DNA of 64,000 nucleotides from Vandiemenella viatica. Taxonomy: Eukaryota > Arthropoda > Insecta > Orthoptera > Morabidae. This document shows positions 1-11,054 of the stretch, one piece after another. Every line of letters begins with the position of its first letter. Position 1 is the first letter of the stretch. The DNA lies in NCBI GenBank assembly GCA_031002005.1, contig CM061920.1, positions 53,732,610-53,796,609 of the forward strand, given 5' to 3'. Under the pieces are notes generated by a model. That model ran no database searches. It saw only the letters and a program-made list of their open reading frames with translations, and was not told the DNA's origin. Position numbers and translations under genes: made by a program.

Positions 1-565
1 TGCAACAGGAAATTTCGATATAAAGATTCTGAATCACAGTCGCTGGGACGAACTGCACACGGCGTAGAACGCTTAGTTTGGAATTAAAACCCCTCTCTGC
101 GAGTAGTTGTCATTGCCTCGATTTGCCTCTCAGCCGAGAACAGCGAGACTCCGATTCCTTGCTGCCTTAGAGGAAGATCCAAACCGTTACTTCAGGCAAT
201 ATGTTGAAGAGAGGGATGAAAAAATAACGCGACGAGTCATTCTCGGGGAGGGGAGGATGCAAATGAGACAACAGACACTGCAGAAGACATCGAGGATATT
301 GGCGTCTCCGTAGCAGAACATTAGGCCTACTGCTCTCAATGTTACTAAACGGACAGTTAACAGGTTATACCGAGAGTGCTCAACTGCCTGTATTTTGTTA
401 CAGATTCTGTTGTTAACCACATTGCAATAAAACAGAATCACCACCACTTTACCAACACTGAAGTCTATAGCCCGTCCCTCCAATATGTTTCATACAGTCA
501 TTTTTTCCGGTAGAATTCTGACATTGGATCAACGAATTAGACAGGTGGTAGAGGGAAGGTTGTCT
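1..565. other. Unassigned sequence left of the first gap
   Basis: No recognisable gene. A 68-codon open frame at 107-313 (+) has a weak resemblance to helix-turn-helix leaders of transposases, but there is no catalytic motif and I do not assign it. A polyadenylation-like AATAAA (about 425) follows. It may be a decayed transposon end. The sequence stops at the N run. Confidence 0.3.
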
Positions 566-1565
566 NNNNNNNNNNNNNNNNNNNNNNNNNNNNNNNNNNN
601 NNNNNNNNNNNNNNNNNNNNNNNNNNNNNNNNNNNNNNNNNNNNNNNNNNNNNNNNNNNNNNNNNNNNNNNNNNNNNNNNNNNNNNNNNNNNNNNNNNNN
701 NNNNNNNNNNNNNNNNNNNNNNNNNNNNNNNNNNNNNNNNNNNNNNNNNNNNNNNNNNNNNNNNNNNNNNNNNNNNNNNNNNNNNNNNNNNNNNNNNNNN
801 NNNNNNNNNNNNNNNNNNNNNNNNNNNNNNNNNNNNNNNNNNNNNNNNNNNNNNNNNNNNNNNNNNNNNNNNNNNNNNNNNNNNNNNNNNNNNNNNNNNN
901 NNNNNNNNNNNNNNNNNNNNNNNNNNNNNNNNNNNNNNNNNNNNNNNNNNNNNNNNNNNNNNNNNNNNNNNNNNNNNNNNNNNNNNNNNNNNNNNNNNNN
1001 NNNNNNNNNNNNNNNNNNNNNNNNNNNNNNNNNNNNNNNNNNNNNNNNNNNNNNNNNNNNNNNNNNNNNNNNNNNNNNNNNNNNNNNNNNNNNNNNNNNN
1101 NNNNNNNNNNNNNNNNNNNNNNNNNNNNNNNNNNNNNNNNNNNNNNNNNNNNNNNNNNNNNNNNNNNNNNNNNNNNNNNNNNNNNNNNNNNNNNNNNNNN
1201 NNNNNNNNNNNNNNNNNNNNNNNNNNNNNNNNNNNNNNNNNNNNNNNNNNNNNNNNNNNNNNNNNNNNNNNNNNNNNNNNNNNNNNNNNNNNNNNNNNNN
1301 NNNNNNNNNNNNNNNNNNNNNNNNNNNNNNNNNNNNNNNNNNNNNNNNNNNNNNNNNNNNNNNNNNNNNNNNNNNNNNNNNNNNNNNNNNNNNNNNNNNN
1401 NNNNNNNNNNNNNNNNNNNNNNNNNNNNNNNNNNNNNNNNNNNNNNNNNNNNNNNNNNNNNNNNNNNNNNNNNNNNNNNNNNNNNNNNNNNNNNNNNNNN
1501 NNNNNNNNNNNNNNNNNNNNNNNNNNNNNNNNNNNNNNNNNNNNNNNNNNNNNNNNNNNNNNNNN
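566..1565. other. Assembly gap, 1,000 N
   Basis: Exactly 1,000 undetermined bases, a conventional placeholder for a scaffold join of unknown size. Open frames crossing it are artefacts. Confidence 0.99.
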
Positions 1566-2019
1566 TTCGCCATTTTATGTTACTCATAATTTTTAGCTTA
1601 ATCCGATGATTGTTCCTTTATATTTGCAAGCACTCAATCCATTCTCGCATTGTTGGCTTGCTACGCTTATGGATTTGCTTTCGGGGTTTACTCCCTTAGC
1701 CTTCGAAGATCCCTTTTCGCCACAAGACAGTAGTGTTCCCTTCCAATTTACCCCCGGAGAGGGTGGGTGGCCCCTTCCACAATTTTCGCCATTGTGAAGG
1801 CCTCCTTCTCTGCCAAAAACTGTCATTGAAGACTTCTGCCGTATCCGTGGACACTACACCCTGTTCTTGCCTGGACTTAGCCACCCTGTCACTCCAGCCT
1901 ACTGGAGCTAGGAGGCCCACCCCCGCAGCGTGGATTCGCCAGACAAGAATTATTCAAGTGAAGAACAGGGAAGGTGACCCTATCTCCCTTGAGCCGGGTT
2001 AATGGTTGCGTATGATGCC
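1566..2019. other. Unassigned sequence
   Basis: Moderate GC with several short open frames on both strands, none recognisable. No tRNA-like boxes, TIRs or RT motifs seen. Confidence 0.4.
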
Positions 2020-2262
2020 ACAAGGGAGATGATCAAGGAAGAACCGCTACAACAAAGAATAGAATAATCCAGTTTACAGTGGTACGGGCATGCAAACAGA
2101 ATGGGAGAGGAGAAGATACCAAGGAAGATGCTGTGCACGGAGCTTAAAGGGAAAAGGCCTAGAGGAAGGCCGTTGGGCAGATGGTGAAAGGTGTTTAAAA
2201 ATGTGTGAAATAAAGAGGAGGAAATTGAGATACAGTGGAAAAAGAAAGTTGGTGGATGGAGA
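2020..2262 (+). pseudogene. Non-LTR retrotransposon C-terminal remnant
   Basis: Reading from about 2074 the frame gives LQWYGHANRMGEEKIPRKML and then GKRPRGRPLGRW, followed by a stop at 2085-2187 region (TGA 2185-2187). The W-Y-G-H block followed by GKRPRGRP-x-x-RW is the typical extreme C-terminus of RTE/L1-like LINE polyproteins in animals, just after the reverse transcriptase. Only this tail is left: the RT palm, thumb and endonuclease are absent, so it is a 5'-truncated dead copy. The frame before 2074 has a stop, and the purine-rich sequence up to 2262 continues the family tail in other frames. The clade assignment is inferred from motif pattern only. Confidence 0.65.
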
Positions 2263-2631
2263 GGAATCACTGGCGGGGTTTTTGTTCCCAGCAGACCCAG
2301 CCACCGGCCGGGAGCAGCTCTAGATGACGATAACTTTGTGATCAGCGAGTATGCTGGTCACTAATTAGCCTTGAGGCCGTGGCGAGGTTTCGACAGCGCG
2401 CTGTGTGTCGCAACATATCGGGAGCTAGGAGGCCGCGCATTCGTCAGCGACAGCGCGGTGTGGGCGGCGGGTGACTGACACTGGGCGGTCGCGTAGGCGC
2501 GGGCCACACGGGGAATAGCGATACTGTGAAGTCCACAGACAACTGAGCGTGCTGATACAATCCCAAGAGAGAATCAGTGCGACGCCTCGTTTCCCCGACC
2601 TCTATTCTGTCATTTACACCCGCGTGCGTTA
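2263..2631. other. Unassigned, GC-rich middle part
   Basis: A CpG-rich block at about 2370-2530 sits between two LINE remnants. No open frame, tRNA-like box or TIR was seen. It could be an old GC-rich transposon end or a former regulatory CpG cluster; the sequence does not decide. Confidence 0.35.
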
Positions 2632-3590
2632 TCTACATCTACATCTACTTATATACTCTGCAATTCACAAAATTGTGGGTGGCAGAGGGTGCTCAGCACC
2701 AAAGCTAATCTCTTTGCTGTGCATTCCAATACCTAATGGTACGAGGGAAAAAAGAATTCATATAAGAATCAGTCCGGCACCTTATTTCTCTAATTTTATC
2801 TTTCCTGTCCTTCCGACTCAAATAGGTTGGTGGAAGAAGTATTTCACTACACTCAAAAGTGAAAGTGGGAGTACGCATGTTTACCAATAAGTTTAAACGA
2901 AACGTGTGTCGTCTACCTGCCAGAGACTCCCAGCCTAGTCTACTAATCAGTTCTTTGACGCTTTCATAAGGACTGTAGCAAGCGGTAACGAATCGAGCGG
3001 CTCTTCTCTGTACTTTCTCTATACTTTCGATCAACCCCTTACGAAACGGGTCCTAAATGGCACAACAATAATCCAAATGTGGACGCACAAGAGATTTGTA
3101 CGCTATCTCCTTTGTTTGTTCATTACAATTTTACAAAATTCGACCTATGAATCGCAGCCTAGAATTTGCTCTACCTACTAACGAATTAATGTGTCTGTCC
3201 CATTTCATGTTCCTTTGTATTGTTACTCCCAAATATTTCATAGAATCGACCATATCAATAACTCGTATTTCTGAACAATTGGATTCTTTTTGTTAGTTAT
3301 GCTCATTGTCTTGCACTTTCTACAATTTAGAGTAAGTTGCCACTCAGTGCACCAAGCGAAAATAACATCCAGATCGCGCTGAATTTCTAAGCAATCGGCC
3401 AAATTTCTTACTTCCCTATAAATAACCGCATCATCAGCAAACAATCTAAAAATGCTTTTCACTTTGTCTCCGAGATCGTTTATAAAAATTAAGAAAAGAA
3501 GTGGTCCTATTACACTTTCTTTAGGTACACCCGAAGTAACATCTACATTAGAACTACTTTCTCCTTCAACGACAAGCGGGAGGAGTATGT
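2632..3590 (-). mobile_element. LINE-J: 5'-truncated Jockey/CR1-like retrotransposon
   Basis: On the minus strand this encodes part of a non-LTR reverse transcriptase. From 5' to 3' it shows SGVPKESVIGPLLFLIFIND (canonical SGVPQGS block), then LFADDAVIYR with the catalytic FADD intact, then KYLGVTI, YKSLVRPHLDY and the terminal QRRAARFVT and SFFPRTIRYWN blocks. The frame is broken: stops occur in the segment 3035-3237 (after FIGRIL and in the Y-C-C-A-I block), and the tail lies at 2705-3034. The 3' end on the plus strand starts with repeated ACATCT units at about 2632, the usual microsatellite tail of this family. No endonuclease remains. Two more copies lie at 27105 and 48481. It abuts SINE-B on its 5' side. 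Confidence 0.88.
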
Positions 3591-3594
3591 CACT

Positions 3595-3801
3595 GAATCG
3601 AGCGTGTTGGGTGAGCCGTGACACTCTGGCCGACGTTGGTTCAAATCCCTGCCCGACCATCCAGATCTCAGTTTTCCATAGTTTCCCGAATCCCGGGAGA
3701 ATTCCTTCAAAAGGATATAACCGAATACCTTCCCATTTCTTGTCCCCAGTGCTTTCCCGCCTCTAGTGACCTCAACGAGTCATAAAACCAAAAACAAAAA
3801 A
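3595..3801 (+). mobile_element. SINE-B copy
   Basis: tRNA-derived head (GAGCGTGTTGGGTGAGC) with B-box-like GGTTCAAATCCC, then the family body (CATCCAGATCTCAGTTTTCC) and an A-rich tail after a CATAAAACC end. It sits directly at the 5' break of the LINE-J copy, so the two are either nested or joined. No clean target duplication was found. Confidence 0.85.
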
Positions 3802-3984
3802 ATATCGATAACTATGACAATACGAATATTTTCAAAACATTTCCCGTTACTTCAAGCCATATCTGCAAAACCTAAGTATTTTCATCTCTCAACAAAAATC
3901 CTTGATTACTGGGCATTCACGGTCGCCGCGTTGGGTCGGTGGGCTGCGACACCGCTGATAGCTGGTCCTGGTGTTAGACGAAGT

Positions 3985-4228
3985 TTCCATCATCAGGACT
4001 GGCCGGCAGGGTAGTTTCTAATCACCAGGTTGTGCAGCAAAGTCCCGGTTTAAATCCCAAACCTCTCCGCAGTGCGTATGGAGTGAGGGCATACGACACA
4101 GTTGAGGGATTGTTGCGTGGAATGGGGACGTTAAGCCTGGCGGCCTTTGGAAGAGTAGGCATGAATGGGTCGGCACGACACAAACAAGACGCTACACACT
4201 CAATACATCACAGTCACCCACACTAATA
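3985..4228 (+). mobile_element. SINE-C copy
   Basis: Shares several blocks in the same order with 26700-26960: ATCACCAGGTTGTGCAGCAAA, CGTATGG, GGGGACGTTAAG, TTTGGAAGAATAGGC-like and CATCACAGTCACCCA. The head contains a tRNA-like GGTTTAAATCCC. The two copies differ a lot, so this is an old family. Calling it a SINE is an inference from length and the tRNA-like head. Confidence 0.55.
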
Positions 4229-4235
4229 ACTACAC

Positions 4236-6008
4236 ACCGGATTATATGCATTTGAATATTAAGCCCATATTCACCCGTTATTGCATATTTTACCTAAAAC
4301 ATAGTGATAATGCGTATTTTCGTTATATTTAAAATATTTTTCCGTAGTGTACCTAGTTAATAAATAAAATCTTACGTTGTAGCCGGCAAAACCCACTAAC
4401 AGCACAGCTCTTTGTCGGAGAACATATTGAAAGTACCGGGATTGATTATAGTTTTTCTTTCCGACTATCTTTAATGTTTGTATATTTAGACCACCTAATG
4501 GAAAGACGATCAGACTTCTTTAATTAATTAATTTCGGCCGCCACCATAGGTTAGCCAGGGTACAAATCAATACATATATAACGAAAAGTTTCTTCAAAGA
4601 ACACCTCGTGTATGCAGACCGCAAGCCAAAGATTTATTCACAGTTTTTGTACTGCACAATGTACCCGGCCACCAATAGAAAAATAATAATTAACAGGCAT
4701 ACAAGTAAATTTACCGGTAGTGACTATATAATCCGAAGATACAAGTTCTTAAGAGTGAAAAGCAATACATTCAATCACTTTCACGTAGCTGTTCATACCA
4801 ACACAGTTCACCAACACTCCACCACGTAATCTCGTAGTTTCCTTCTGTCATTGAAACGTTTTTCCGACGCGGTAGCCCGTAATTAATAACTCACGGAGAC
4901 CTAAACACTTCAATACAAATCATTTGCTAATTATTTTCGGCCACTACTTACACCGAGTTATAACAAGACCCAGAGGCATGATAACCACAAGACGTTCTTT
5001 GCCAGACGCAACTACTCTTTGAACTACTAATCGATTGTCGGTCTCGCAAGTCACCGATGCACATAGCGTTCGATACTTAGCATAGAATAAATTTAATAAT
5101 TAAAAAAGATAATTACTGAAGGGGGCAAGCCTACGACGACATCCTGAAGAACTACGACCCACGTTTGGAAATGTAAATAAACTGATATCGTCAACAAAGA
5201 AAGCGTTTCTTAAGGCACGTTTTCGTAATAGTATCCATAAAAAAATTGCCAAATGTGGCTTTACCTCCGGAACCAGTGGTAACTCGATGGGCGACGTTGG
5301 TTGAAGCCGTAGACCTAATGTTTTACAATTAACATTTCTAGGCCATTAAAGGTGTAGTAAACGACTTTGATAGTGGAGAGGCTATGACAGTTTGTCAGTA
5401 CAAGGAAGCATTTAACGATTGTAGTATTAAAATCATAGCTGTGATTAGCATTCGTTTTTCCTATATGCCCGTGAAACTCAAGGTTTAACGTTGACTGAAT
5501 CTGTTCAGTTCATGAAAAAGATCCGCATTGCAGAAGTATTCCTGCGTAAACTTAAACTGAAGTTTCAAAAGATTTTAAACAACCTGAACCTTTGTGTCAA
5601 ATTAATACCTGTAGTTTTAGTAATGGGACGGGTGAACTTCTTCTAGAAACAATGACTGTTAACACAGCACCCAATTTCAAATGCTGTCCAGTTACATCAG
5701 TGAATGTGGAACGGTCCATATCCACTTATAAAAATATTTAGAGAGATGGAAGTAATAAAGTTACTATTGAATATTTGGAACAGTACCCGATTGTTTACAT
5801 TTACAAAAGTAAGAAAAAATGTTAAATTATTGTCAATTATCGAATTACTTACTAATTGTATGCTGATTTTGAAATAAAAAATCTAAAAAAATAATATTTT
5901 TATATTATATAATGTTGCATATTTTGAAACTTTTTATGCATATTTTAAGCATTTTTCATGCATGTTTGCATGAATATTTATAGCTTTTTGTGTTGCAAAT
6001 AATCCGGT
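4236..6008 (+). mobile_element. Decayed hAT-type DNA transposon
   Basis: The interior carries a degraded hAT transposase (see 5130-5800). The ends form an imperfect inverted repeat: ACCGGATTATATGCA at about 4236 against ACCGGATTATTTGCA read from about 6008 on the minus strand. Both subterminal regions carry repeated TGCATATTT-like words, the sort of motif hAT transposases bind. No exact 8-bp target duplication is visible, which fits an old copy. The exact ends are therefore approximate. Confidence 0.6.
5130..5800 (+). pseudogene. hAT transposase pseudogene (C-terminal half)
   Basis: Conceptual translation in three frames gives hAT-like pieces in the right order: DDILKNYDPRLEM near 5137, a V-T-R-W-relative block near 5275, LTLTESVQFMKKI near 5485 and finally FKCCPVTSVNVERSIS with STYKNI near 5680. 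The last resembles the conserved TSVDVERSFSRYKNIL segment of the hAT dimerisation region, which in the living enzyme joins the RNase H-like catalytic fold. Stops and frameshifts separate the pieces and the N-terminal zinc finger is not seen. It cannot encode an active enzyme. Assignment rests on the VERS block and the flanking TIR. Confidence 0.65.
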
Positions 6009-6249
6009 CTCAATTAATAACACTTACGAACGCTGTCAGACTGAAAGCCAATCGGAAACCAACGCAGTTCATCTTCCCACAGGTCACCATGGAGGGTAAA
6101 CATACCCCGTGGTAACTACTTACCCTCAAACACGGGCAAGGAGTTCATAATAATAACGATAAGATTAGCACGTTTATACGCTTATCTTCCCTGACGAGCG
6201 TCATAGACAGGCAGAAGTCCTCCTCAGAATTATTCCAACGAAGATCTTT

Positions 6250-7605
6250 TCCCCATATGAATATTATTCCAGCATTAGTGTGGTACAAATACCAATATAT
6301 TACATAACTCTTGAGACCAACCAGCATGTCACCTACAAACAAGCAGTAAGGAAATACCTGGAGGACAATTGGAATTATTCGTTTTATATTTATACGGACG
6401 GATCCAAAATAGACTCAGGGGATGGAGTAGGCTGCGCCTTTTATTGCCCGAGTACTAGGTATCAAGAAACGTATAAATTACCATCGAATACATCCATATA
6501 TACTGCAGAAGCCATCGCCATATTAAGAGCACTTGAGCACAACTTGACATTGACTGAGACGAGTTTTTTAATAATCTCTGACTCGCTCAGCGTGCTGAAC
6601 TCCATCCAAAGAAAATTTTTGGGCAAGAAAACCAATCAATTTATAGTTAAGATTGTGGACACATCTCTAGAATTGTCCGGAAGAAATAGATCCATTAACT
6701 TCCTTTGGCTAAAAGCACATGCAGGGGTTCCTGATAATGAAACAGTGGATCAAATTGCAAAGACAGCCGCAAGAATAGGAAACACCTTAAATATCCAGCT
6801 TCCGTACACTGACTACCTCGTCAAAATAAAAACAAAGGCTCTGAACAAATGGCAAACTGAATGGGACTCCAGCAAAAGTAGGAGGGGACAATATTATGGA
6901 TCGATTTAACCCCGAATACCATCCCGCCCATGGTTCTTCAACTTCCCGGATCATAGAGACGTTATTTTCACTATAATTAGAATGCGCTTTAACCATGGTT
7001 TATTCCCCCAACATTAACATCGGATACACATCTTAGATACTGATATTTGTGATTGCGATAGAGCAGAAACAGGGGATTTAAATCACGTAGTCTTTTCATG
7101 CCCCAAATATAAATCTCATCGACAAAATTTTTTAAAACAACTAGTCAACTATGGAATACCTCTCCCAACAAGCATCAGCTGTCTGTTGCACGGTAACAAC
7201 GTGACCATATACAAGCTGTTAAGTAACTTTGTAAAGTCAACTAATATAAAAATTTAGATGTGAAAACTAGTTAATTGTAAGGATTTTATTCATTGAAATG
7301 ACGGGAAAAAAACTGCTATAAGGAACTAACAATAATGTATATGTCTCTGTTTCATTTGTAATTATGTTTGAGCAATTGTATCTATACACAATGTGTCAAA
7401 CCTTTACTCTCACTCCTATCTAGGGGAAAACAAAAATGTTCCTTTCTGATTAATCAGTTTACTTTGTTCTATCCTTTTTATTTTACTAATCATGTCAAGT
7501 CTTGCTCTCCTACCTATATGTAAAATGTTTTTGTATGGTTGTACAAATGGATGTTGGTTGCATAGTGCCTAGGCGCTTAAAGCCAAATAAACAAACAAAC
7601 AAAAA
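6250..7605 (+). mobile_element. LINE-I: 5'-truncated RNase H-bearing LINE
   Basis: Holds the 3' part of a non-LTR retrotransposon of the I/R1-type group: RNase H, a linker, a C-terminal Cys/His motif, a 3' UTR, and a tail made of AAAC repeats (to 7605). The end before the tail, GCATAGTGCCTAGGCGCTT followed by AAAGCC, recurs in inverted form at 52856-52912. RT and endonuclease are missing, so the copy is truncated. The 5' boundary (about 6250) is approximate because no target duplication was found. Confidence 0.8.
6280..7257 (+). pseudogene. LINE-I RNase H plus C-terminal Cys/His domain, two in-frame stops
   Basis: The first open segment (6280-6909) has all RNase H landmarks: YIYTDGSK (first Asp), YTAEAIAIL (Glu), IISDSLSVL (Asp) and KAHAGVPDNETVDQIA (the H-x-G-x-x-x-N-E-x-x-D block). 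In living elements this domain removes RNA from the RNA-DNA hybrid during target-primed reverse transcription. After TAA at 6907-6909 the same frame continues with WFFNFPDHRDVIFTIIRMRF, is stopped again by TAA at 7015-7017, then gives ICDCDRAETGDLNHVVFSCP, the terminal C-x-C-x8-H-x4-C motif, and ends at TAG 7255-7257. The break is two stop codons without a frameshift, so decay is mild. The ORF has no natural start because the element is 5'-truncated. Confidence 0.85.
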
Positions 7606-8324
7606 TCTTCCCTGACTAATAAGCATATGACGTTACTCGTGAGTAAGTAATCTTTGAAGATTTTTATTAATTCCAGGAGAACTTCGTATGATTTTTATCT
7701 CCCTTGCAAACTTGATAGCAAAGGGGACGGAACTGAATGCATTCTATAAATGTGTCTGCCGAAGACGTCATGATTCAGTTGATATTGCTTTTCTTTGAAC
7801 AAAGCTGCTATCTTGCCATTGTGTGTTCAGTAAGGCTACATCACGAAGTCCGTAGTACCGACCCTTAGTTTTTATGCATTTCTCACCGTTGTATTCCCAT
7901 TCGTTGAGTGTTGAGCCACAGCCGAAGGTGCTATGCTTAGAGCTGTAAAAGTAATTACGTATTCGTTACTGAGTAACGGGTTCGTCACCTGACTCGAAGT
8001 ACCTAACCGTTACAAATTCATTTCGTTGCTTGCATGTTTCGTTACTCGCATTTGTCGTATAGATACAAACACGTTCCAGCTCCCGCAGGTAACTAATTTT
8101 GACAACGTAAAGACTAATTTTGTAGTTTTTATTTTGTTTAACATTAAAATTTACAGTGTATAATTTGTAAATAGAAAATTTGTATGGATAATTTGAGATA
8201 GTTACTATTTTTTCATTGATAGTTCGTTAGTGAGGTTAATTGATTTCAAACATTTGTGAAATTTGTTTATTTTAAGAATTGATACCTTCTATTTTATTTT
8301 ATAGTGTAATTTACAATATAAAAA

Positions 8325-8381
8325 AGTTGTCTAATAGTTTTTGATATACATCTCTGCACTTGTTATGTTCTAATAATATTT
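8325..8381 (+). repeat. Left copy of 57-bp direct repeat
   Basis: Matches 8988-9044 at 56 of 57 positions (one T/C difference). It lies at the left border of the LINE-E insert in hAT-a and is best read as an unusually long target-site duplication. Confidence 0.85.
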
Positions 8382-8987
8382 AATTAAATTGCAATGGAGC
8401 GTACGCTTCAGAGGTAATTTCCCTAAACACTCAACTTCCCCCCCTTTCCTGCATCCACCTACAAATTTTAGCTTTAAATTCTTTCAACGTTTTTGGTAAA
8501 TTGTTCATAATTTGTCTTGGCATCATATTCAAATCCCTGACACCCTTACCTAAAAAAGAGAATCTTCCTACACCCTTCTGCCTGAAATCGAGTGCAAGAT
8601 TGTTGTCATGGTCATCTTTTCCCTTCGAAACATTACTTTTAATTCTTACCCCAATATCTTTCCATGCCTCGTCATCAATATACGCTTTAACACTCCCATG
8701 ACTCTCTTCACCCTCCTGTCTTGCAATGAATCCCATTCCAGCTCTTTTATCATATCTGTTACTGATTGTGTTCTGCGATAATTTCCAGAAACAAATCTAG
8801 CAGGACTTTTTTGCAGTTACATTATTCCATAAACAAAGAACCAGGTACAATGACTTTATTCCTTTTGCTTGGTGTTAATTATTGTATTATTACCGCAGGA
8901 TCCATGTAATCAATGCGGATCCTGCGGTTCTGGCTTTGATGTTGAATGTTTGTTGTAACCGCGATGTAACAACAATTAATATCAAAG
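8382..8987 (-). mobile_element. LINE-E insertion flanked by 57-bp direct repeats
   Basis: The minus-strand frame 8431-8736 gives EAWKDIGVRIKS, DHDNNLALDFRQKGVGRFSF, GKGVRDLNMMP and NNLPKTLKEFKAKICRWMQE, matching the C-terminal end of an RT-bearing LINE (R-x-W-N-x-L-P-type block). The 3' end lies at about 8385 (AATTGCAATGGAGCGTACGC on the plus strand), and the same word recurs in the other copies. The insert is bracketed by near-identical 57-bp repeats (8325-8381 and 8988-9044). The 5' portion (8836-8987) contains a perfect 12-bp stem (8892-8903 with 8917-8928). Confidence 0.7.
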
Positions 8988-9044
8988 AGTTGTCCAATAG
9001 TTTTTGATATACATCTCTGCACTTGTTATGTTCTAATAATATTT
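8988..9044 (+). repeat. Right copy of 57-bp direct repeat
   Basis: Partner of 8325-8381 at the right border of the LINE-E insertion. Confidence 0.85.
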
Positions 9045-9770
9045 TGTATTTTTGCATGTTTGCCGTGTACCTTTGTTTTGAATATTGATATTTTTAAAGT
9101 AAAACGACGTGGGAGTCAATAGCATTCTGCCTGCAGGCCCGATTTGATGGTATGTGCACATTTATTTTAACAAAGCTATCACAAAAATATGAATTTACAA
9201 AAATAAAGGAAAACTGTAAAGGAAGACAGTAGTGAAATCTCATATTTAAAAACGAAATACTTCGATGAAATTATTATATTTGTTAAATTCATGTCCCATT
9301 ATCACATCAGGCATCTATGCAGGGTTTTGAACAGGCCACTTCAAAAAATAACCGTCATTAGTTATTGTCGCTAGATATGTCACGATCAGGTGAAAGGTCA
9401 AGTCTTTTTTTTTTATGCAAACAGGGGTTTGTTTTGAAATCAGATTATTCTTTCGTATATAATATTCATTACAGTAAATGAAGTGTACATTCGCAGGTTT
9501 TCCGTAAGATCCATGTGCTAATTACTTGACTAAGTTTTATCCAAACGAACAACTTACCTAAACTTATTTTACTAAATAAACAATTCACTTAAACTTTTCC
9601 AAGCACGAACGAAGTCGTCCCGTATGCGATGCAATGCGATGCTTCGTGCTAGTGTTCGATTGTACCGAAAGTAACGAGTAACGATTCTAAAGTAACGGGT
9701 ATTGATTGGTTTAGTAACGAATACATACGGGTACAGAATTTCTCGTTACTTTTACAGCTCTAGTTATGCT

Positions 9771-10081
9771 GGATGTGCGCCGGCTGATTCGTTTCGCATT
9801 AGGGGAGGCAGTGTGGGGCCCGCGTGCCATTGGAGTCGCTATTAATGGCTCTGAGGAGGTCGGCAATAACGACGGCAGACGAGTCGCACCGGGTCGGGGT
9901 TTATTTAGAGCGTTCGGGTCACATACCAACATAATGTTTACAGCCGTAACCGTGGCCGATTCGTTTCTCCGCTAGGGGGCGCGGCGGACTGTTTACTGTG
10001 GGCCGCGGGCGTGGGAACGAGCTCTCGTAGACAACCAACTCTCGTCTCGCAATCACTAGGACACAACTAACAGGTCATACT
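9771..10081. other. Unassigned, GC-rich
   Basis: Short open frames on both strands but nothing recognisable. CpG-rich around 9960-10020. Confidence 0.35.
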
Positions 10082-11054
10082 AACTCCAATATTAAAATGG
10101 GCAAACGCATGCACTTCATCACAAGTATACAAAGGCAAACACTACGCATCGATCCAACCCCACATTCCACACAAAGCATGGTTCGAAGAATCAAAACTCG
10201 CAAGAAAATACAAAACATCTATCATTCGCATAAGATTGGGACACGGATGTTATCCCAAACACCTCCATAGAATTGGCGCAGCAAACTCCCCATTCTGCAC
10301 TGTTGACAACGAAGAAATAGCAGACCTAAATCATATAAAATTGGCATGCACCCTTTACCGAATTGCACAAAATAAACTTTATAATAGACTGAGCAAACTA
10401 AAAATCCCACTGCCTACATCAATCATCTCCCTTATGAGAACGGAACGACAGGACGTGCATCAAGCGATAGTTCACTTCTTAAGGGACGCAGATATCACTA
10501 TATAACCCAGGCAATTCAAGAGACCCAGTATAGCTAAACCGCCCTAAAAACAGAACCACTTTAGGGATAAAGTTTATGGTAAAATCAACAATGAGGTTTA
10601 TTATCTTAAATTAAAATTCTTAAAGCACCAGCTGTTAGTATACTATCCGTTCCACTGGTATTACAATGTATATTATGCCAAATAATACGTTAACATAACT
10701 AACAACTGACTCCACACCATCTGCACTATTAGTATCAGAAAACTTGTACAGAGACAATATATCCAAATATAGTAGCAAAATAGAGTTATTATACCACCTG
10801 CACTATCAGAATTATTACAAAATTGTATAGAACCAGTATGCCGATTAATAACGTAACACAATCGTCAATAGTCATATCAACATCTGTACTATAGTTACTA
10901 ATAAAAATTTTATAGAACTATTATGTCAAAACAATATTGTACAGAACTATTATGCCAAAATAATATTGTAATACAACAATTGTAATCTGGCTGTATGGTC
11001 GTTAGACCAAAAGCCGGACAAATAAATAATATTTTTTAAAAAAACTCCAATATT
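10082..11054 (+). mobile_element. LINE-I copy with 12-bp target-site duplication
   Basis: The word AACTCCAATATT occurs at 10082-10093 and again at 11043-11054. Between them is a 5'-truncated LINE: coding remnant 10095-10505, a long AT-rich 3' UTR, the end GGCTGTATGGTCGTTAGACC followed by AAAAGCCGGAC, and an A/T-rich tail. Truncation, tail and flanking duplication together are the hallmark of target-primed reverse transcription. The open frame and exact duplication suggest a fairly young insertion. Confidence 0.88.
10095..10505 (+). CDS. LINE-I C-terminal fragment, open frame
   Basis: The frame is open from the truncation point: KWANACTSSQVYKGKHYASI then WFEESKLARKYKTSIIRIRL, GHGCYPKHLHRIG, the Cys/His motif FCTVDNEEIADLNHIKLACT, and a tail ending at TAA 10503-10505. 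This is the same C-terminal module as in the element at 6250, where KWQTEWDSSKSRRGQYYGSI and WFFNFPDHRDVIFTIIRMRF align with it. The motif C-x12-H-x4-C is the usual nucleic-acid-binding end of I/R1-type LINE polyproteins. RT, RNase H and any natural start are missing, so it is not a functional gene although uninterrupted for about 136 codons. Confidence 0.8.
   Translation, partial: KWANACTSSQVYKGKHYASIQPHIPHKAWFEESKLARKYKTSIIRIRLGHGCYPKHLHRIGAANSPFCTVDNEEIADLNHIKLACTLYRIAQNKLYNRLSKLKIPLPTSIISLMRTERQDVHQAIVHFLRDADITI

Larger units (their letters stand above)
7938..9762. mobile_element. hAT-a element, non-autonomous, interrupted by LINE-E
   Basis: Terminal inverted repeats TAGAGCTGTAAAAGTAA at 7938 and, inverted, ending at 9762. 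Flanks are GCTATGCT (7930-7937) and GTTATGCT (9763-9770), an 8-bp target duplication with one mismatch, as expected for hAT. The subterminal regions are full of GTTACTCG/GAGTAACG words on both strands. No transposase frame was seen. Related copies lie at 57243-58095 and 62417-62614. The middle (8382-8987) is a later retrotransposon insertion. Confidence 0.8.

Noticed and set aside
449..1609. Long open frames on both strands across the first N run
   Set aside because: They consist almost entirely of undetermined residues and exist only because N cannot form stop codons.
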